Of a stretch of 64,000 nt of DNA, positions 37,394 to 46,728 are shown one piece after another (the first letter of the stretch is position 1; every line of letters starts with the position of its first letter). The DNA comes from Emcibacter sp. (GTDB lineage Bacteria > Pseudomonadota > Alphaproteobacteria > Sphingomonadales > Emcibacteraceae): positions 62,001-126,000 of the forward strand of contig JAKIUQ010000002.1 in the NCBI GenBank assembly GCA_021647465.1, written 5' to 3'. The translations under genes were made by a program, and so were the position numbers. The notes beneath the pieces are model-generated. The model made no database searches, was not told the DNA's origin, and worked only from the letters and a program-made list of their open reading frames with translations.

Positions 37394-37690
37394 GTGGCTC
37401 TATATAGAAGAGTACGCCTTGCCTGTCATAGCCAAGGCATGAGTAGCCGAGAGGCTGCACGTCAGTTTGGCATCAGCCGCGCGACCGTGGCCAAGATGTT
37501 AAAGTTTAGCGCGCCGCCAGGGTATCGCCGCACGGTGGCCACCAAACGCCCCAAGCTGGATGGTTTCACCCATATTATCGATGACTATATCGTCGAAGAT
37601 GACAAGTCTGTGCCGCGCAAGCAGCGCCATACGGCAAACGCATATTTGAGCGTCTTCGCGATGAGCATGACTTTACAGGCGGTTATCCCC
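37394..37690 (+). pseudogene. IS21-family IstA transposase, N-terminal remnant with frameshift
   Basis: The GTG at 37394 opens a frame with the IstA N terminus: a helix-turn-helix (SSREAARQFGISRATVAKML), then FSAPPGYRR and KRPKLDGFTHIIDDYI. At RKQRHT near 37633 one base is missing; in the shifted frame the expected KRIFERLRDEHDFTGGY follows, then similarity stops near 37690. About 95 of roughly 500 residues are left, with no catalytic core. An IstB remnant lies at 54121-54240 on the other strand. Confidence 0.82.
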
Positions 37691-37779
37691 ATCACTCCTG
37701 GCCGGCATTCCGGCTCAGGCACATTCAGGGAAAGCTCTGGATAATCAGTCATAATTAATATTCCTTACAGTAGATATAT

Positions 37780-39261
37780 TTAAGCAGCTAACAAAATATT
37801 CGCCCCAAAAAAGTAGCTCCAAACCGTGATGACCATTATCCCAACAATATTGAGTATGAATCCTGCGCGAACCATTTGAGCCATACCAACACGTTCAGAC
37901 CCGAAAATCACAGCATTGGGCGGGGTAGCAACGGGAAGCATGAAGGCACAGCTCGCGGCCAGTGTAATTGAAGCCACTATCACAGTGGAATTGACCCCCA
38001 GGCTAAAAGCCATCGCAGCAAAGACAGGCGTTAGTGCCGTAACGCTGGCAACATTGCTGGTCACCTCAGTTAAAAAAACCATGAGTGTGATGATCGCCAG
38101 AAATATAAAAAACAACGGAAGAACCGATATGGCAGACACTTGAAGGGCAAGATATTCGCTGACACCAAAATTACTAAAGGCTCTGGCCAAACTCAATCCA
38201 CCGCCAATTAACAAAAGAACGCCCCATGGTATTTTTTCAGATGCCGTCTTCCAGTCAAGAAGCCCTCTGGGTTGCGAGGATGCTGGGATACTGAATAATA
38301 AAATAATGCCGATAATGGCCACAATATACATTGTTAGATGCTGCAATCCCGGGATTTTATTGATCAGCGGCATAAAAATCCAGCTCAGGGCAACCAATAG
38401 GAAAACAAGTAATGTCGCTATACTGTCTCGCGTCCAGGGAATTGGATCCAGTAAATAAGTGGATATCTGGCCCTTTGTGGATGATGCCAATTTTACGGGC
38501 AATAAAATATAAGTTAGCAGCCACCAGATTAGAAAAAGCATAGTCAATGCAACAGGCCCGCTAAAAATCATCCATCTTATGAAGCTGATTTCATGGCCGA
38601 TGACAGTTTCCATATATCCGGCAAAGAACATATTTGTTGTCGTTCCGATGAGAGTTGTCATACCCCCCATCGAACAAGCATAGCAAATCGCAAGCAACAA
38701 ACAAGGCGCAAAATTGTCCGGTTTGCCGCTTTCCTTATCATGGGCATGAATAACGCTAAGGGCAATAGGCAACATAATGATGGCGGCCGCTGTATTTGAA
38801 ATCCACATACTCAAGGCAGCAGATGCAAACATAAAACCGCCGACAAGCCGTTTAGGATCATTACCCACAGCTGACAGAACGCCATTGGCAAATTTTTTGT
38901 GTATATCCCACCTTTCCAATGCGGCCGCCAGAAAAAAACCCCCTAAAGCAAGAAAAATAATGGAATGGCCATAAGACACAGCCGTGTCTGGAAAGCTTTG
39001 TGTCCCGGTAATAGGAAGAATCAACAAAGGCAATAATGCGGTTACATATATAGGGACAACCTCCAAAACCCACCAAACGGCCATTATGGTCATCATCACC
39101 AATATAATGCGGCCATTTTGAGAAAGAGAATGGACATCACCGTCAACACCAGTGGCAACCGCAGGCGCGAAGATATAAACCAGCAATGCCAGAAACAATC
39201 CTAAAAGAAGGCCGGTAATTCGGAAAATTTTAGGGTTATGTGTGATATTTCTTCTTATCAT
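37780..39261 (-). CDS. DASS (SLC13) family sodium-coupled dicarboxylate/anion symporter (493 aa)
   Basis: This inner-membrane protein has about 11-12 hydrophobic helices. The two family substrate-binding SNT-type loops are present: MWISNTAAAIIMLPIAL in the first half and EVTSNVASVTALTPVF in the second. The conserved segment LPVATPPNAVIFGSERV is near the C terminus, and the length is typical (480-500). Members import succinate, malate, fumarate, citrate or sulfate with sodium. The gene lies downstream of a TBDR, HMG-CoA-lyase-like and CoA-transferase genes on the same strand but is separated by a strong hairpin, so it may be a separate unit. The context favours a dicarboxylate or branched hydroxy diacid. 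Conserved polar residues do not by themselves tell the substrate. Confidence 0.93.
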   Translation of the reverse strand: MIRRNITHNPKIFRITGLLLGLFLALLVYIFAPAVATGVDGDVHSLSQNGRIILVMMTIMAVWWVLEVVPIYVTALLPLLILPITGTQSFPDTAVSYGHSIIFLALGGFFLAAALERWDIHKKFANGVLSAVGNDPKRLVGGFMFASAALSMWISNTAAAIIMLPIALSVIHAHDKESGKPDNFAPCLLLAICYACSMGGMTTLIGTTTNMFFAGYMETVIGHEISFIRWMIFSGPVALTMLFLIWWLLTYILLPVKLASSTKGQISTYLLDPIPWTRDSIATLLVFLLVALSWIFMPLINKIPGLQHLTMYIVAIIGIILLFSIPASSQPRGLLDWKTASEKIPWGVLLLIGGGLSLARAFSNFGVSEYLALQVSAISVLPLFFIFLAIITLMVFLTEVTSNVASVTALTPVFAAMAFSLGVNSTVIVASITLAASCAFMLPVATPPNAVIFGSERVGMAQMVRAGFILNIVGIMVITVWSYFFGANILLAA

Positions 39262-39319
39262 AAGCGGAATAATCCTAGCAGGAATGCGGGTAATGATGGT
39301 GATGACGACAAAATTACAA

Positions 39320-39358
39320 GGCTGACCTCAAAGAGAATTTATTCTCCTGAGGTCAGCC
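39320..39358 (-). terminator. Strong hairpin between the TBDR and symporter genes
   Basis: GGCTGACCTCA (39320-39330) pairs perfectly with TGAGGTCAGCC (39348-39358). Inside the loop GAGAAT pairs with ATTCTC, extending the stem. On the - strand it lies 30 bases after the TBDR stop and is followed by a moderately U-rich stretch (TTGTAATTTTG). This is probably the terminator of the receptor transcript, or a partial block before the symporter gene. Confidence 0.75.
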
Positions 39359-39388
39359 CAATTTAGTAAAGGATTTTTTCAGAAATTA

Positions 39389-41617
39389 CTAAAAATCCTT
39401 ACTGACTGTGATACCAAAGGAACGTGGGGCACCGTAGTTGACCACCCGAGACTGGAAGGAATCAGAAATCCGAACCACATAATTCTCATCTGTCAAATTC
39501 CGTCCCCAAACACGAACAACCAACCCGTCAGCAGCGTCCCATTTGACGTGGGCATCAACAAGTTGACGAGAAGGGCGGACTTCACCAAGGTTGTTATCGG
39601 GATCGTCAAACACCTCTGACCGATAGCTATATCCACCGCCGATTTCGATATCATCCGTAACATAATAAGTCGCCCCGATCGTTATATCATGTTTTGGCGC
39701 ACGTTGAAGTTCAAGGTCATCACCAAAAGGCGTGCCATCCGCATCGGTATTCAGATAAGAGTATTTAACATCAAACCGCAAAGCATCCGTTGCGGCATAG
39801 CGCATATCGATTTCAAATCCTTTAACCTTGACTTGCTGCGTATTGCCGGCGGTTCCCCCTCCGACCCCTGTTACCTGAACAACTGGCGTTCCGGAGAAAT
39901 CATTGTAAAATACCGCCGTATTAAATTGAAACTTATTAAAGGAGCCTTTCAACCCAAACTCCAGTGATTTTGCTTCCTGCGGCGTTAACACTGTTCCGAT
40001 TTGTGATGTGAAAGCCCCAAAGTCACCCGGCGCAAAGCCCGTTGCATAGGACAAGTAGGCGAAAATATCGTCCGTAACTTGATAGTCTGCAATCAAGCGG
40101 TATGTAACTTTATTCCAGCTTGCTTCAACATTTGCTGACTGACCTGCAGCTCCACTCACGATTGTTGATCCAATGGATTGCAGGTTGTCCGAGCTATAGT
40201 CTTTTTTGTAACTGGAATAACGCAGACCACCGGTCACAGAAAGGGCATCTGTCACATTATAAGTTAATTCCCCGAACGCGGCATAGGTGTTTGTCGTATT
40301 ACTGATATTCCAGCGGTCTTCTGAGAAGTTGCCTGTTGTACAACCGTCTCCCGCTGTACTGCCCATTGGTACGCCAACGGTGAAGCTTGGATTGGATCCG
40401 CGGTCACGACAATCTATTTGTTGTATCTGAAACCGGGCTAATTGATTACCATTATCCTGGCCGTAATAAGCCCCCGTGGTCCATTCCAGATTATCCTGAG
40501 CTCCGGAAAACCGGAATTCTGTGGAAAATTGATCGGAATTTTCGGATGTTCCAAGCCCAAATTCAGCGCCGCGATTATCAACGGCATCCGCCGCCGCCGC
40601 TATTTCTTCCGGAGTAGCGCCATCATTGTTGTCAAAGAAGGAATCTTCGATATTTCTGTATGATGTGACATTCGTAAAAGTCATCCAGTCAAGGTCGACA
40701 TTAAGTTCGGTCCGCACACCATAAAGTTTCCGCTTGGCAAAACCAACATCGTCATCAAGAGAAACACGAGGGTCATTGGTTCTGTTTTCAACAAGTTGAT
40801 TCCAAGTTGCTTCACGCGACCCGCCTGGTGTCCCTCCGAGAATTTGGTAGTTCCGGCCATTATTATCATCTCTGGTATAATCGGCAATAACGCCAAAGCT
40901 TGTCCGTTCTGAAACGTCCAGTTCAGCAGAATAACGCAATCCAACACGGTTAAGGTTTTCCAGATTATCGCCTGTGATCGCATTTGTGGCATAGCCATCT
41001 AACAGGTTGGCACTCCCGGCCAATCGTTGACGGAAGTTATCCCCTATAACATTATTTATGATACCTTCCACATCGAAAAGGCCGTGATTACCAGCCGTCA
41101 AGGAAACTCTTCCACTGTTTTCATCTGTTGGCCGGGCGGTAATGATATTGATACCACCACCAATCGCGCCTTTGCCCCAAAGTGTGCCTTGTGGGCCTTT
41201 CAATACCTCTACACGCTCTATATCAAACAGGTTCACCGCCGCGAGCCCGTTGGTACTTTGCGCAACGCCATCCAGAAAAATAACGGTCGAAAATTCCTGA
41301 CCCGGAGAAGTATTATCAGAACCAATACCGCGAATAGCCGTTCGGACTTTTCCGGTTCCAAGTTCGTCGAAGGTAAATCCGGGCGTGTTTATTTCAAGTC
41401 CGCCAATCGTAAAAATTCCTTTAGCCTTCATTTCTTCTGACGAGAAGGTTGAAATAGCTATTGGAACCGTCTGCACGGATTCCGATTTTTTCTGAGCGGT
41501 GACAATAATTTCATCAAAGACGGCCTCTTGCGCCGCTGCTGTGGTTGCAAATGCACCCAGAGCTATTGCCGATACGCCAGTTACTAAACGCAGATTTTTA
41601 AATTCAAAGTTTTTCAT
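39389..41617 (-). CDS. TonB-dependent receptor (742 aa)
   Basis: A signal peptide (about 1-26, cut after TTAAAQ) is followed by a TonB-box-like FDEIIVTAQKK, a plug (about 40-150, TAIRGIGSDNTSPG, RVEVLKGPQGTLWGKGAIGGGINI) and a complete barrel ending FGITVSKDF. I start it at the ATG at 41617, which has AAGGGAG just before it; the ATG nine codons earlier (41644) is weaker. It lies about 100 bases downstream of the HMG-CoA-lyase-like gene on the same strand, so it is probably the outer-membrane import step for the same substrate class. Nothing in the sequence fixes the ligand. Confidence 0.95.
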   Translation of the reverse strand: MKNFEFKNLRLVTGVSAIALGAFATTAAAQEAVFDEIIVTAQKKSESVQTVPIAISTFSSEEMKAKGIFTIGGLEINTPGFTFDELGTGKVRTAIRGIGSDNTSPGQEFSTVIFLDGVAQSTNGLAAVNLFDIERVEVLKGPQGTLWGKGAIGGGINIITARPTDENSGRVSLTAGNHGLFDVEGIINNVIGDNFRQRLAGSANLLDGYATNAITGDNLENLNRVGLRYSAELDVSERTSFGVIADYTRDDNNGRNYQILGGTPGGSREATWNQLVENRTNDPRVSLDDDVGFAKRKLYGVRTELNVDLDWMTFTNVTSYRNIEDSFFDNNDGATPEEIAAAADAVDNRGAEFGLGTSENSDQFSTEFRFSGAQDNLEWTTGAYYGQDNGNQLARFQIQQIDCRDRGSNPSFTVGVPMGSTAGDGCTTGNFSEDRWNISNTTNTYAAFGELTYNVTDALSVTGGLRYSSYKKDYSSDNLQSIGSTIVSGAAGQSANVEASWNKVTYRLIADYQVTDDIFAYLSYATGFAPGDFGAFTSQIGTVLTPQEAKSLEFGLKGSFNKFQFNTAVFYNDFSGTPVVQVTGVGGGTAGNTQQVKVKGFEIDMRYAATDALRFDVKYSYLNTDADGTPFGDDLELQRAPKHDITIGATYYVTDDIEIGGGYSYRSEVFDDPDNNLGEVRPSRQLVDAHVKWDAADGLVVRVWGRNLTDENYVVRISDSFQSRVVNYGAPRSFGITVSKDF

Positions 41618-41714
41618 GATTTCTCCCTTTATAATGTTATTCATGTTTTTTTCCTTTTCGTTAGTTATTATGGTGGTTAAAAAATATTCTGACTGTTTAT
41701 TTTACAGCCCCCCA

Positions 41715-42665
41715 TTATGATCCCCAATAAATTCTTGGCGGGGGCCCGGCACGTGCGAGCGTTCCATATAGTATTTCATCAGGCATTTCCCGTGCTAAAA
41801 TCTGGCGTATATCTATAAGTTTCTGAAGATCAATATCTGTCCGGAATCCCATCCTTTCACAAAGAAAGACAAGATCCTCCAAGACGACATTGCCCGTTGC
41901 TCCCGGCGCAAATGGGCAACCGCCAAGGCCTCCTACGGCCCCATCTATAATATTAATTCCAACATCAAGGGCGGCTGCGGCATTGGCCAAAGCCAACCCT
42001 CTCGTATCATGAAGATGAATAATCACAGGTACTTTTGCGCATAGTTTGACAACATCCCGCGCCAAATCAGTAATTTGCAATGGCGCGGCAAAACCAACCG
42101 TATCTGCGATAGAGATAGCATCAGCGCCCGCCTCAAGACATGAAGCTGCTAGATTCAGCACCGCTTGTTTGGGCACTTCTCCAGAAATAGAACATCCAAA
42201 AGACATAGGAATTGCCGCCACAATAACCCGTTTTCTCCCTGAAAACTTCCGCGCATTATTTGCGGCGCGGACAAGATCAATAGAGTCCGATTGCGACCGA
42301 CGCATATTGGCCTGACTATGCTCTTCCGTGGCAGAGACAACACAGACAAGCTCATCAACATTTGTTTTTACCGCATCAGCAATCGCCCGTTCGTTCATGA
42401 CCAGAACGGAACTGAAGACTTCATCTATTTCATTCACACAATTAATCAAATCACGAACATCGGCAAACTGCGGATACCGCTTTGGCGGCAAGAAAGAACC
42501 CACTTCAAAATGACGCAGGCCTGCATTCTTTCCCTGAGATATCCATGCAACCTTTCCTACCGTACTTGGATATTTCCTGACCTGCTGGAGTCCATCTCTT
42601 AAACCGACCTCACGCAGTATCACCCTTTGGGAATCAAAGGGATATATATCATTAACGATACTCAA
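41715..42665 (-). CDS. Hydroxymethylglutaryl-CoA lyase-like enzyme (316 aa)
   Basis: This is a DRE-TIM metallolyase: LREVGLRDGLQQV carries the catalytic Arg-Asp, HLHDTRG carries metal-binding His residues, and GAVGGLGGCPFAPGATGN is the signature loop with the catalytic Cys. The family splits 3-hydroxy-3-methylglutaryl-CoA into acetoacetate and acetyl-CoA; close relatives split citramalyl-CoA into pyruvate and acetyl-CoA. The start codon overlaps the stop of the CoA-transferase gene by four bases (ATGA), so the two proteins are made together. A transferase-plus-lyase pair fits activation and cleavage of a branched hydroxy diacid. Substrate choice between HMG, citramalate and analogues is unresolved. 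Confidence 0.87.
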   Translation of the reverse strand: MSIVNDIYPFDSQRVILREVGLRDGLQQVRKYPSTVGKVAWISQGKNAGLRHFEVGSFLPPKRYPQFADVRDLINCVNEIDEVFSSVLVMNERAIADAVKTNVDELVCVVSATEEHSQANMRRSQSDSIDLVRAANNARKFSGRKRVIVAAIPMSFGCSISGEVPKQAVLNLAASCLEAGADAISIADTVGFAAPLQITDLARDVVKLCAKVPVIIHLHDTRGLALANAAAALDVGINIIDGAVGGLGGCPFAPGATGNVVLEDLVFLCERMGFRTDIDLQKLIDIRQILAREMPDEILYGTLARAGPPPRIYWGS

Positions 42666-43834
42666 ATTCCTGCTCCCTTTATTTCCGTTGTTTTTTCTCG
42701 TGAGGAAGAGGCTGATAGAAACTTGTCATTATCCGCACCAAGAACAGGGATTTTTCCACAGACAGGCACCATATCACCATCAATTTCGAAGGGAAGCGCC
42801 GGGGCACGACAGATTTTCCCGTTTGGCAATTCTGACTGGACAAGGCCGCCTTCCCGCATGACATGGGGGTCATCAAACATGTCTGAAGGCTTCCCTACGA
42901 CAGCAAAGGGAACACCAATTTTCTCAAACTCCACCTGAAGATCAACACACTGCCATTGTGAAATTACATCAGCAAATTGTGGAATCATCCAGGGTCTGGC
43001 TGCCAACCGCCCTTTTGCAGATTGCAGGTTCTCATGCTTTTTAAAGTCCCCTAAATCCAATGATTCACAAATATATTCCCACTGCATTTCCGTCACGACA
43101 CCGACAAACAGTTGTTTTTTATCTTTGGTCTCAAAAATATCGTAAATAGGCCAGCTGGGGTCTCTTTCCGGCATGGGAGAAGGGTCAACACCCGCGATGT
43201 CAGCGTGAACCATATGTTGAGAAACAAATAAAAGGCAGGTTTCAAATAAACCCACGCGTACTTCACGCCCGACCCCGGTTTTATCTCGTTCAATTAAGGT
43301 TGCCAGCACCGCAATAGCCCCAAACAATCCGCCCATAATATCATTGATTGAGGATCCAACACGCAATGGGCTGCCCTCGGGCCCTGTCATATATGCCAGA
43401 CCAGTCATCATCTGCACGACTTCGTCAAGCGCGGTACGTTGCTTGTATGGGCCACTTAGGAACCCCTTGTGAGAACATAATATAAGTTTGGGATATTTAA
43501 TTTTTAAATCATCCGGAGCCAACCCCATTTTAGCCAAAGCGCCGTCTTTAAAATTTTCAATAAGAACATCAGAGTTAACTAATAGATCACTAAAAATCTT
43601 CCGGCCTTCTTCAGAATAAATATCGAGTTGTATGGATTTCTTCCCACGATTGAAAAGGGGGAACATTGACAGACCCATCCCCTGTAATTCTCGGGTCTTA
43701 TCGCCGGCTACGGGCTCAACCTTAATGACTTCCGCTCCTAAAAACGCCAAGAACATGCCGCATGCAGGCCCCATCACCATATGGCTGATCTCGATCACAC
43801 GAATACCTTGAAGTGGCTTAAACTCATTAGTCAA
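42662..43834 (-). CDS. Class III (CaiB/BaiF) CoA-transferase (390 aa)
   Basis: The family fold is clear: GIRVIEISHMVMGPACGMFLAFLGAEVIKVEP at the N terminus, RGKKSIQLD, the LIENFKDGALAKMGL segment, and SINDIMGGLFG with Asp165 in the position of the catalytic aspartate that forms the acyl-anhydride intermediate. Members move CoA between organic acids, for example from succinyl-CoA to citramalate, itaconate or carnitine. It is the first gene of the - strand unit and lies divergent from a LysR gene across a 138-bp AT-rich gap, the usual arrangement for LysR control. The coupled downstream lyase suggests the CoA ester formed here is then cleaved. Confidence 0.92.
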   Translation of the reverse strand: MTNEFKPLQGIRVIEISHMVMGPACGMFLAFLGAEVIKVEPVAGDKTRELQGMGLSMFPLFNRGKKSIQLDIYSEEGRKIFSDLLVNSDVLIENFKDGALAKMGLAPDDLKIKYPKLILCSHKGFLSGPYKQRTALDEVVQMMTGLAYMTGPEGSPLRVGSSINDIMGGLFGAIAVLATLIERDKTGVGREVRVGLFETCLLFVSQHMVHADIAGVDPSPMPERDPSWPIYDIFETKDKKQLFVGVVTEMQWEYICESLDLGDFKKHENLQSAKGRLAARPWMIPQFADVISQWQCVDLQVEFEKIGVPFAVVGKPSDMFDDPHVMREGGLVQSELPNGKICRAPALPFEIDGDMVPVCGKIPVLGADNDKFLSASSSREKTTEIKGAGI

Positions 43835-43905
43835 TGTTTATAACTCCGAAACTGGGATATTTGTTTTTTTTATGTTTATGCCTTCTTTTATATTTACTTT
43901 TATTC

Positions 43906-43919
43906 ATAATTAAAATTAT
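43906..43919. promoter_or_regulatory. Candidate LysR-binding palindrome in the divergent gap
   Basis: ATAATT-AA-AATTAT forms an inverted repeat of six-base arms in the 138-bp AT-rich gap between the CoA-transferase and lysR starts. LysR sites are often T-N11-A inverted repeats in such gaps. In DNA this AT-rich such a match can arise by chance, so support is weak. Confidence 0.3.
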
Positions 43920-43972
43920 AATGTTATTCACGATATCTTCTAAATTATAGAACACTAAGAAATTAATTCGTT

Positions 43973-44929
43973 ATGGATTCACGTCGACTCAAGTATTTTG
44001 CTGCAATTTATGATCATGGTACTTTGGCCAGAGCATCTGAGCATTTGCATGTGGCTACATCAGCTTTGAGTCATCATATTACGAATCTGGAATATGATCT
44101 TGGAGCCAAGTTATTTATCAGAGAACCGAGAGGTATGAAGCCGACTGCTGCGGGAGAACGGCTATATGGTCATGCCAGGAAAATTATTAGATTAATGAAA
44201 GATGCCGAAAGAGATATGCAAGCCTCTAAAGAATCTCTATCTGGCGATGTATCTGTTAGCATGGCTTATTCTGTTATTAAATTGATTGGCGTGACACTCG
44301 CAAAGGAAGTCCTTACTCAATATCCCAATATTCATCTTTCATTATTGGAAAGTCTTTCTGGTCTAACGATTGATCACATGGTGTCCACTCAGGTTGATAT
44401 CGCGCTTGCTTATAACCCACCTCTGACAAGCTCGTTAAAATTAACCCCTATCTTAAATGAACGCATGGTTCTTATGGGACATAAAAGTATTATTGGCGAG
44501 GATTCTGGTCCGATTAATTTCGAAGAAATAATGGGTATGCCCCTTTTTCTTTTAGGCAGGGGCCTTTCTAGCAAGGTTGTATTTGATGATCCAAAAATTC
44601 TTACTGCGATCAACAACGCTGCAATTATGCATTTATATTCTGTTCATGCGGTTCAAAATTTGGTGCTCGCAAAATTAGGGTGCGTTATTGGGCCGATTAC
44701 TTTTCTCGATGAACATCGTCATTTGGATGGCTTCCATTACCGTGATATAGAAAACCCGATCCTCACACGAAACCTGTATGCCTGTGAAATTTCAGACAAA
44801 ACACCGACATATGCTTATGAAGCCATCAAAACGCATATTTATGGTCTCATTCATAATTCAATTGAAACGGGCCACTGGCGTGCAGAAAATTTGATCAAAC
44901 CCGAATGGCTAAAGCTTGGCTCGTATTAG
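43973..44929 (+). CDS. LysR-family transcriptional regulator (318 aa)
   Basis: Residues 1-60 form the LysR winged helix-turn-helix (MDSRRLKYFAAIYDHGTLARASEHLHVATSALSHHITNLE, LGAKLF, TAAGERL), followed by the linker helix and a periplasmic-binding-protein-like effector domain (about 90-300). Such regulators usually control the divergent operon, here the CoA-transferase, lyase and perhaps receptor genes, with a pathway intermediate as co-inducer. No clear ribosome site is visible before the ATG (AAGAAA only). It converges at its 3' end with the kinase/phosphatase gene. Confidence 0.93.
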   Translation: MDSRRLKYFAAIYDHGTLARASEHLHVATSALSHHITNLEYDLGAKLFIREPRGMKPTAAGERLYGHARKIIRLMKDAERDMQASKESLSGDVSVSMAYSVIKLIGVTLAKEVLTQYPNIHLSLLESLSGLTIDHMVSTQVDIALAYNPPLTSSLKLTPILNERMVLMGHKSIIGEDSGPINFEEIMGMPLFLLGRGLSSKVVFDDPKILTAINNAAIMHLYSVHAVQNLVLAKLGCVIGPITFLDEHRHLDGFHYRDIENPILTRNLYACEISDKTPTYAYEAIKTHIYGLIHNSIETGHWRAENLIKPEWLKLGSY

Positions 44930-45033
44930 CCCCTTTCGTTGATTTTGCTTCAGCGCTTTAGGCCTGTTCCATTGTCGTGCCGCCCGCCAAGCCCACTTGT
45001 TTACGAACTTCATGGTTAAATTATGGGAACGAC

Positions 45034-46728
45034 TTAATTCTTATTCATCAGAAATGAAACAACCAATAGTAAAGCCAAAATAAGGGATAAGCCGCGCCAG
45101 AATACCAGCGGGTTCTTCTCAAGAAGTGGCAAGAAATTTTGTTTGCCTGCCTGTGCAGGTGGAACGGTGAAATCCCGCTCAAACTTGGAAAAACTCTGGT
45201 ATCTCTCGCGGGGGTCTTTTTGAACCGCTTTTTTCAAGACCATATCAATCCACGGCGGAATATCAGAATTTACTTGGACTGCTGGAATATAGTCCAGCTG
45301 CCGGGCGCGGCGAATGCTGGAAAATCCTTTGCCGTAAGGCAGCTTATGGGTCAGAATTTCATAAATAACCGCGCCCAGAGAATAAAGGTCTGACTTATTA
45401 TCGCCGTCGCCGTAAAGCAGATATTCCGGCGCCGTGTAATCAACCGCCCCCGCAGGTCTTTGAGAGCGGCTGACCTGCTTGCCTTCCGCGACGCTGGCTA
45501 CTTTCACAGAACCAAAGTCAATGATTTTCACGGTTCCCGCCTCATCAATCATTATATTTTCCGGCTTCAAATCCTGATGTATCATATCAAGGCGGTGCAT
45601 AGCGCGTAAGCCCTGAATAAGCTGCCGCAGAATATCCCGCACCTTTGCCATATCGGGTTCAGGATGATCATTGATCCATTCCCGCAATGTCTGCCCTTCA
45701 AGATATTCCGTCACATAATAGAGAAATTTTCGATGCTCCCGTTGCGGAATTATTTTCAATATATGGGCGGAGTTTATCTGGGTGCCGACCCATTCTTCCC
45801 GATGAAATTGTTCAATATAATGCTCATCATCATCAAAATTAACCGATGGTGTTTTAAGAGCCACCAAATCCCCGTTTTTTGTGTCCTTGGCAAGATAGAC
45901 CTGGCTTCGGGCATTGGCATGCAGTTCCCTGATAATTTTATAACCCTCTAAGACCATTCCCGTCTCAAGCGGCGGCGGGAAGGGCAAACGGTTTCGGGCC
46001 GTAAAATGCTGTTTCTGCCGATGGTCGGATATGTCATCCATTCTGATGATCTGGCAGGTCAGGTTATCATCACTGCCACCCGCCAATGCCTTGTCACAGA
46101 TCAGCTTTGCGGCGGCATCCATATCATCGCTATTTTGAGTGATTAAATCCTTTATTTCACGCGTTCTTACAAACTCGTGAATCCCGTCTGTGGTCAGGAT
46201 AAAAACATCCCCCACTTGCATATCAACCACACGATAATCTATCTGTAAATTTCTCCCCGTCCCCATGGCACGGGTCAGGTAGTGGCTTTTGCCATATCTG
46301 TGATCCTGGGTCAGATGCTGAATATTTCCATCCCGCATAAGACTGATACGGCTATCACCAATATGGAAAATATAGGCCGAACCGGATTTGAGCACTATGG
46401 CACTGAGGGTGCTGACCATACCCAGATCACTCCCATAAACCGTCTGCCCCTGACTAAACATCCAGCTGTTTGTCGCCAGCAATATTTTACTGGCCGATTT
46501 CTTAACGCTCCAGCTGTCGGGTGTGGAAAAATAATCTTGCAACAGACATTTAACGCAGGTCTCACTGGCCACCTTGGCCGCCTGACAGCCGCTCATACCA
46601 TCGGCAATGGCAATGGCTATTCCTTTGGTCAGCTCCTGTTTCTTTTCCGGAAACATGACACCGTAGGAATCTTCATTTTCTGGCTTGGTACCTTTATCGG
46701 AAAAGGCCCCTATGGTGATTGCCGACAT
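45034..46728 (-). CDS. Fused PP2C phosphatase and serine/threonine kinase of nitrate assimilation (564 aa)
   Basis: Residues about 1-235 form a PP2C phosphatase (ENEDSYG, AIADGMSGCQAA, FHIGDSRISL, LTTDGIHEF, GSDDNLTC). Residues about 258-515 form a Hanks-type kinase: VALKTP with the ATP-binding Lys, IHQDLKPENIM (HRD appears as HQD) and IIDFGSVKV (DFG). The glycine-rich loop is replaced by HANARSQVYLA, so nucleotide binding may be atypical. A membrane helix near 540-559 anchors the C terminus. It starts directly at the stop of the nitrate transporter gene (TAAATG), so they are co-translated. A kinase gene also lies between the nitrate transporter and nirB genes of Pseudomonas aeruginosa. It probably tunes nitrate uptake, but the target is unknown. 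Confidence 0.93.
   Translation of the reverse strand: MSAITIGAFSDKGTKPENEDSYGVMFPEKKQELTKGIAIAIADGMSGCQAAKVASETCVKCLLQDYFSTPDSWSVKKSASKILLATNSWMFSQGQTVYGSDLGMVSTLSAIVLKSGSAYIFHIGDSRISLMRDGNIQHLTQDHRYGKSHYLTRAMGTGRNLQIDYRVVDMQVGDVFILTTDGIHEFVRTREIKDLITQNSDDMDAAAKLICDKALAGGSDDNLTCQIIRMDDISDHRQKQHFTARNRLPFPPPLETGMVLEGYKIIRELHANARSQVYLAKDTKNGDLVALKTPSVNFDDDEHYIEQFHREEWVGTQINSAHILKIIPQREHRKFLYYVTEYLEGQTLREWINDHPEPDMAKVRDILRQLIQGLRAMHRLDMIHQDLKPENIMIDEAGTVKIIDFGSVKVASVAEGKQVSRSQRPAGAVDYTAPEYLLYGDGDNKSDLYSLGAVIYEILTHKLPYGKGFSSIRRARQLDYIPAVQVNSDIPPWIDMVLKKAVQKDPRERYQSFSKFERDFTVPPAQAGKQNFLPLLEKNPLVFWRGLSLILALLLVVSFLMNKN

Noticed and set aside
43906..43919. Firm LysR operator call
   Set aside because: The inverted repeat is only six A/T bases per arm in very AT-rich DNA, so it is kept as a low-confidence feature and not as a finding.
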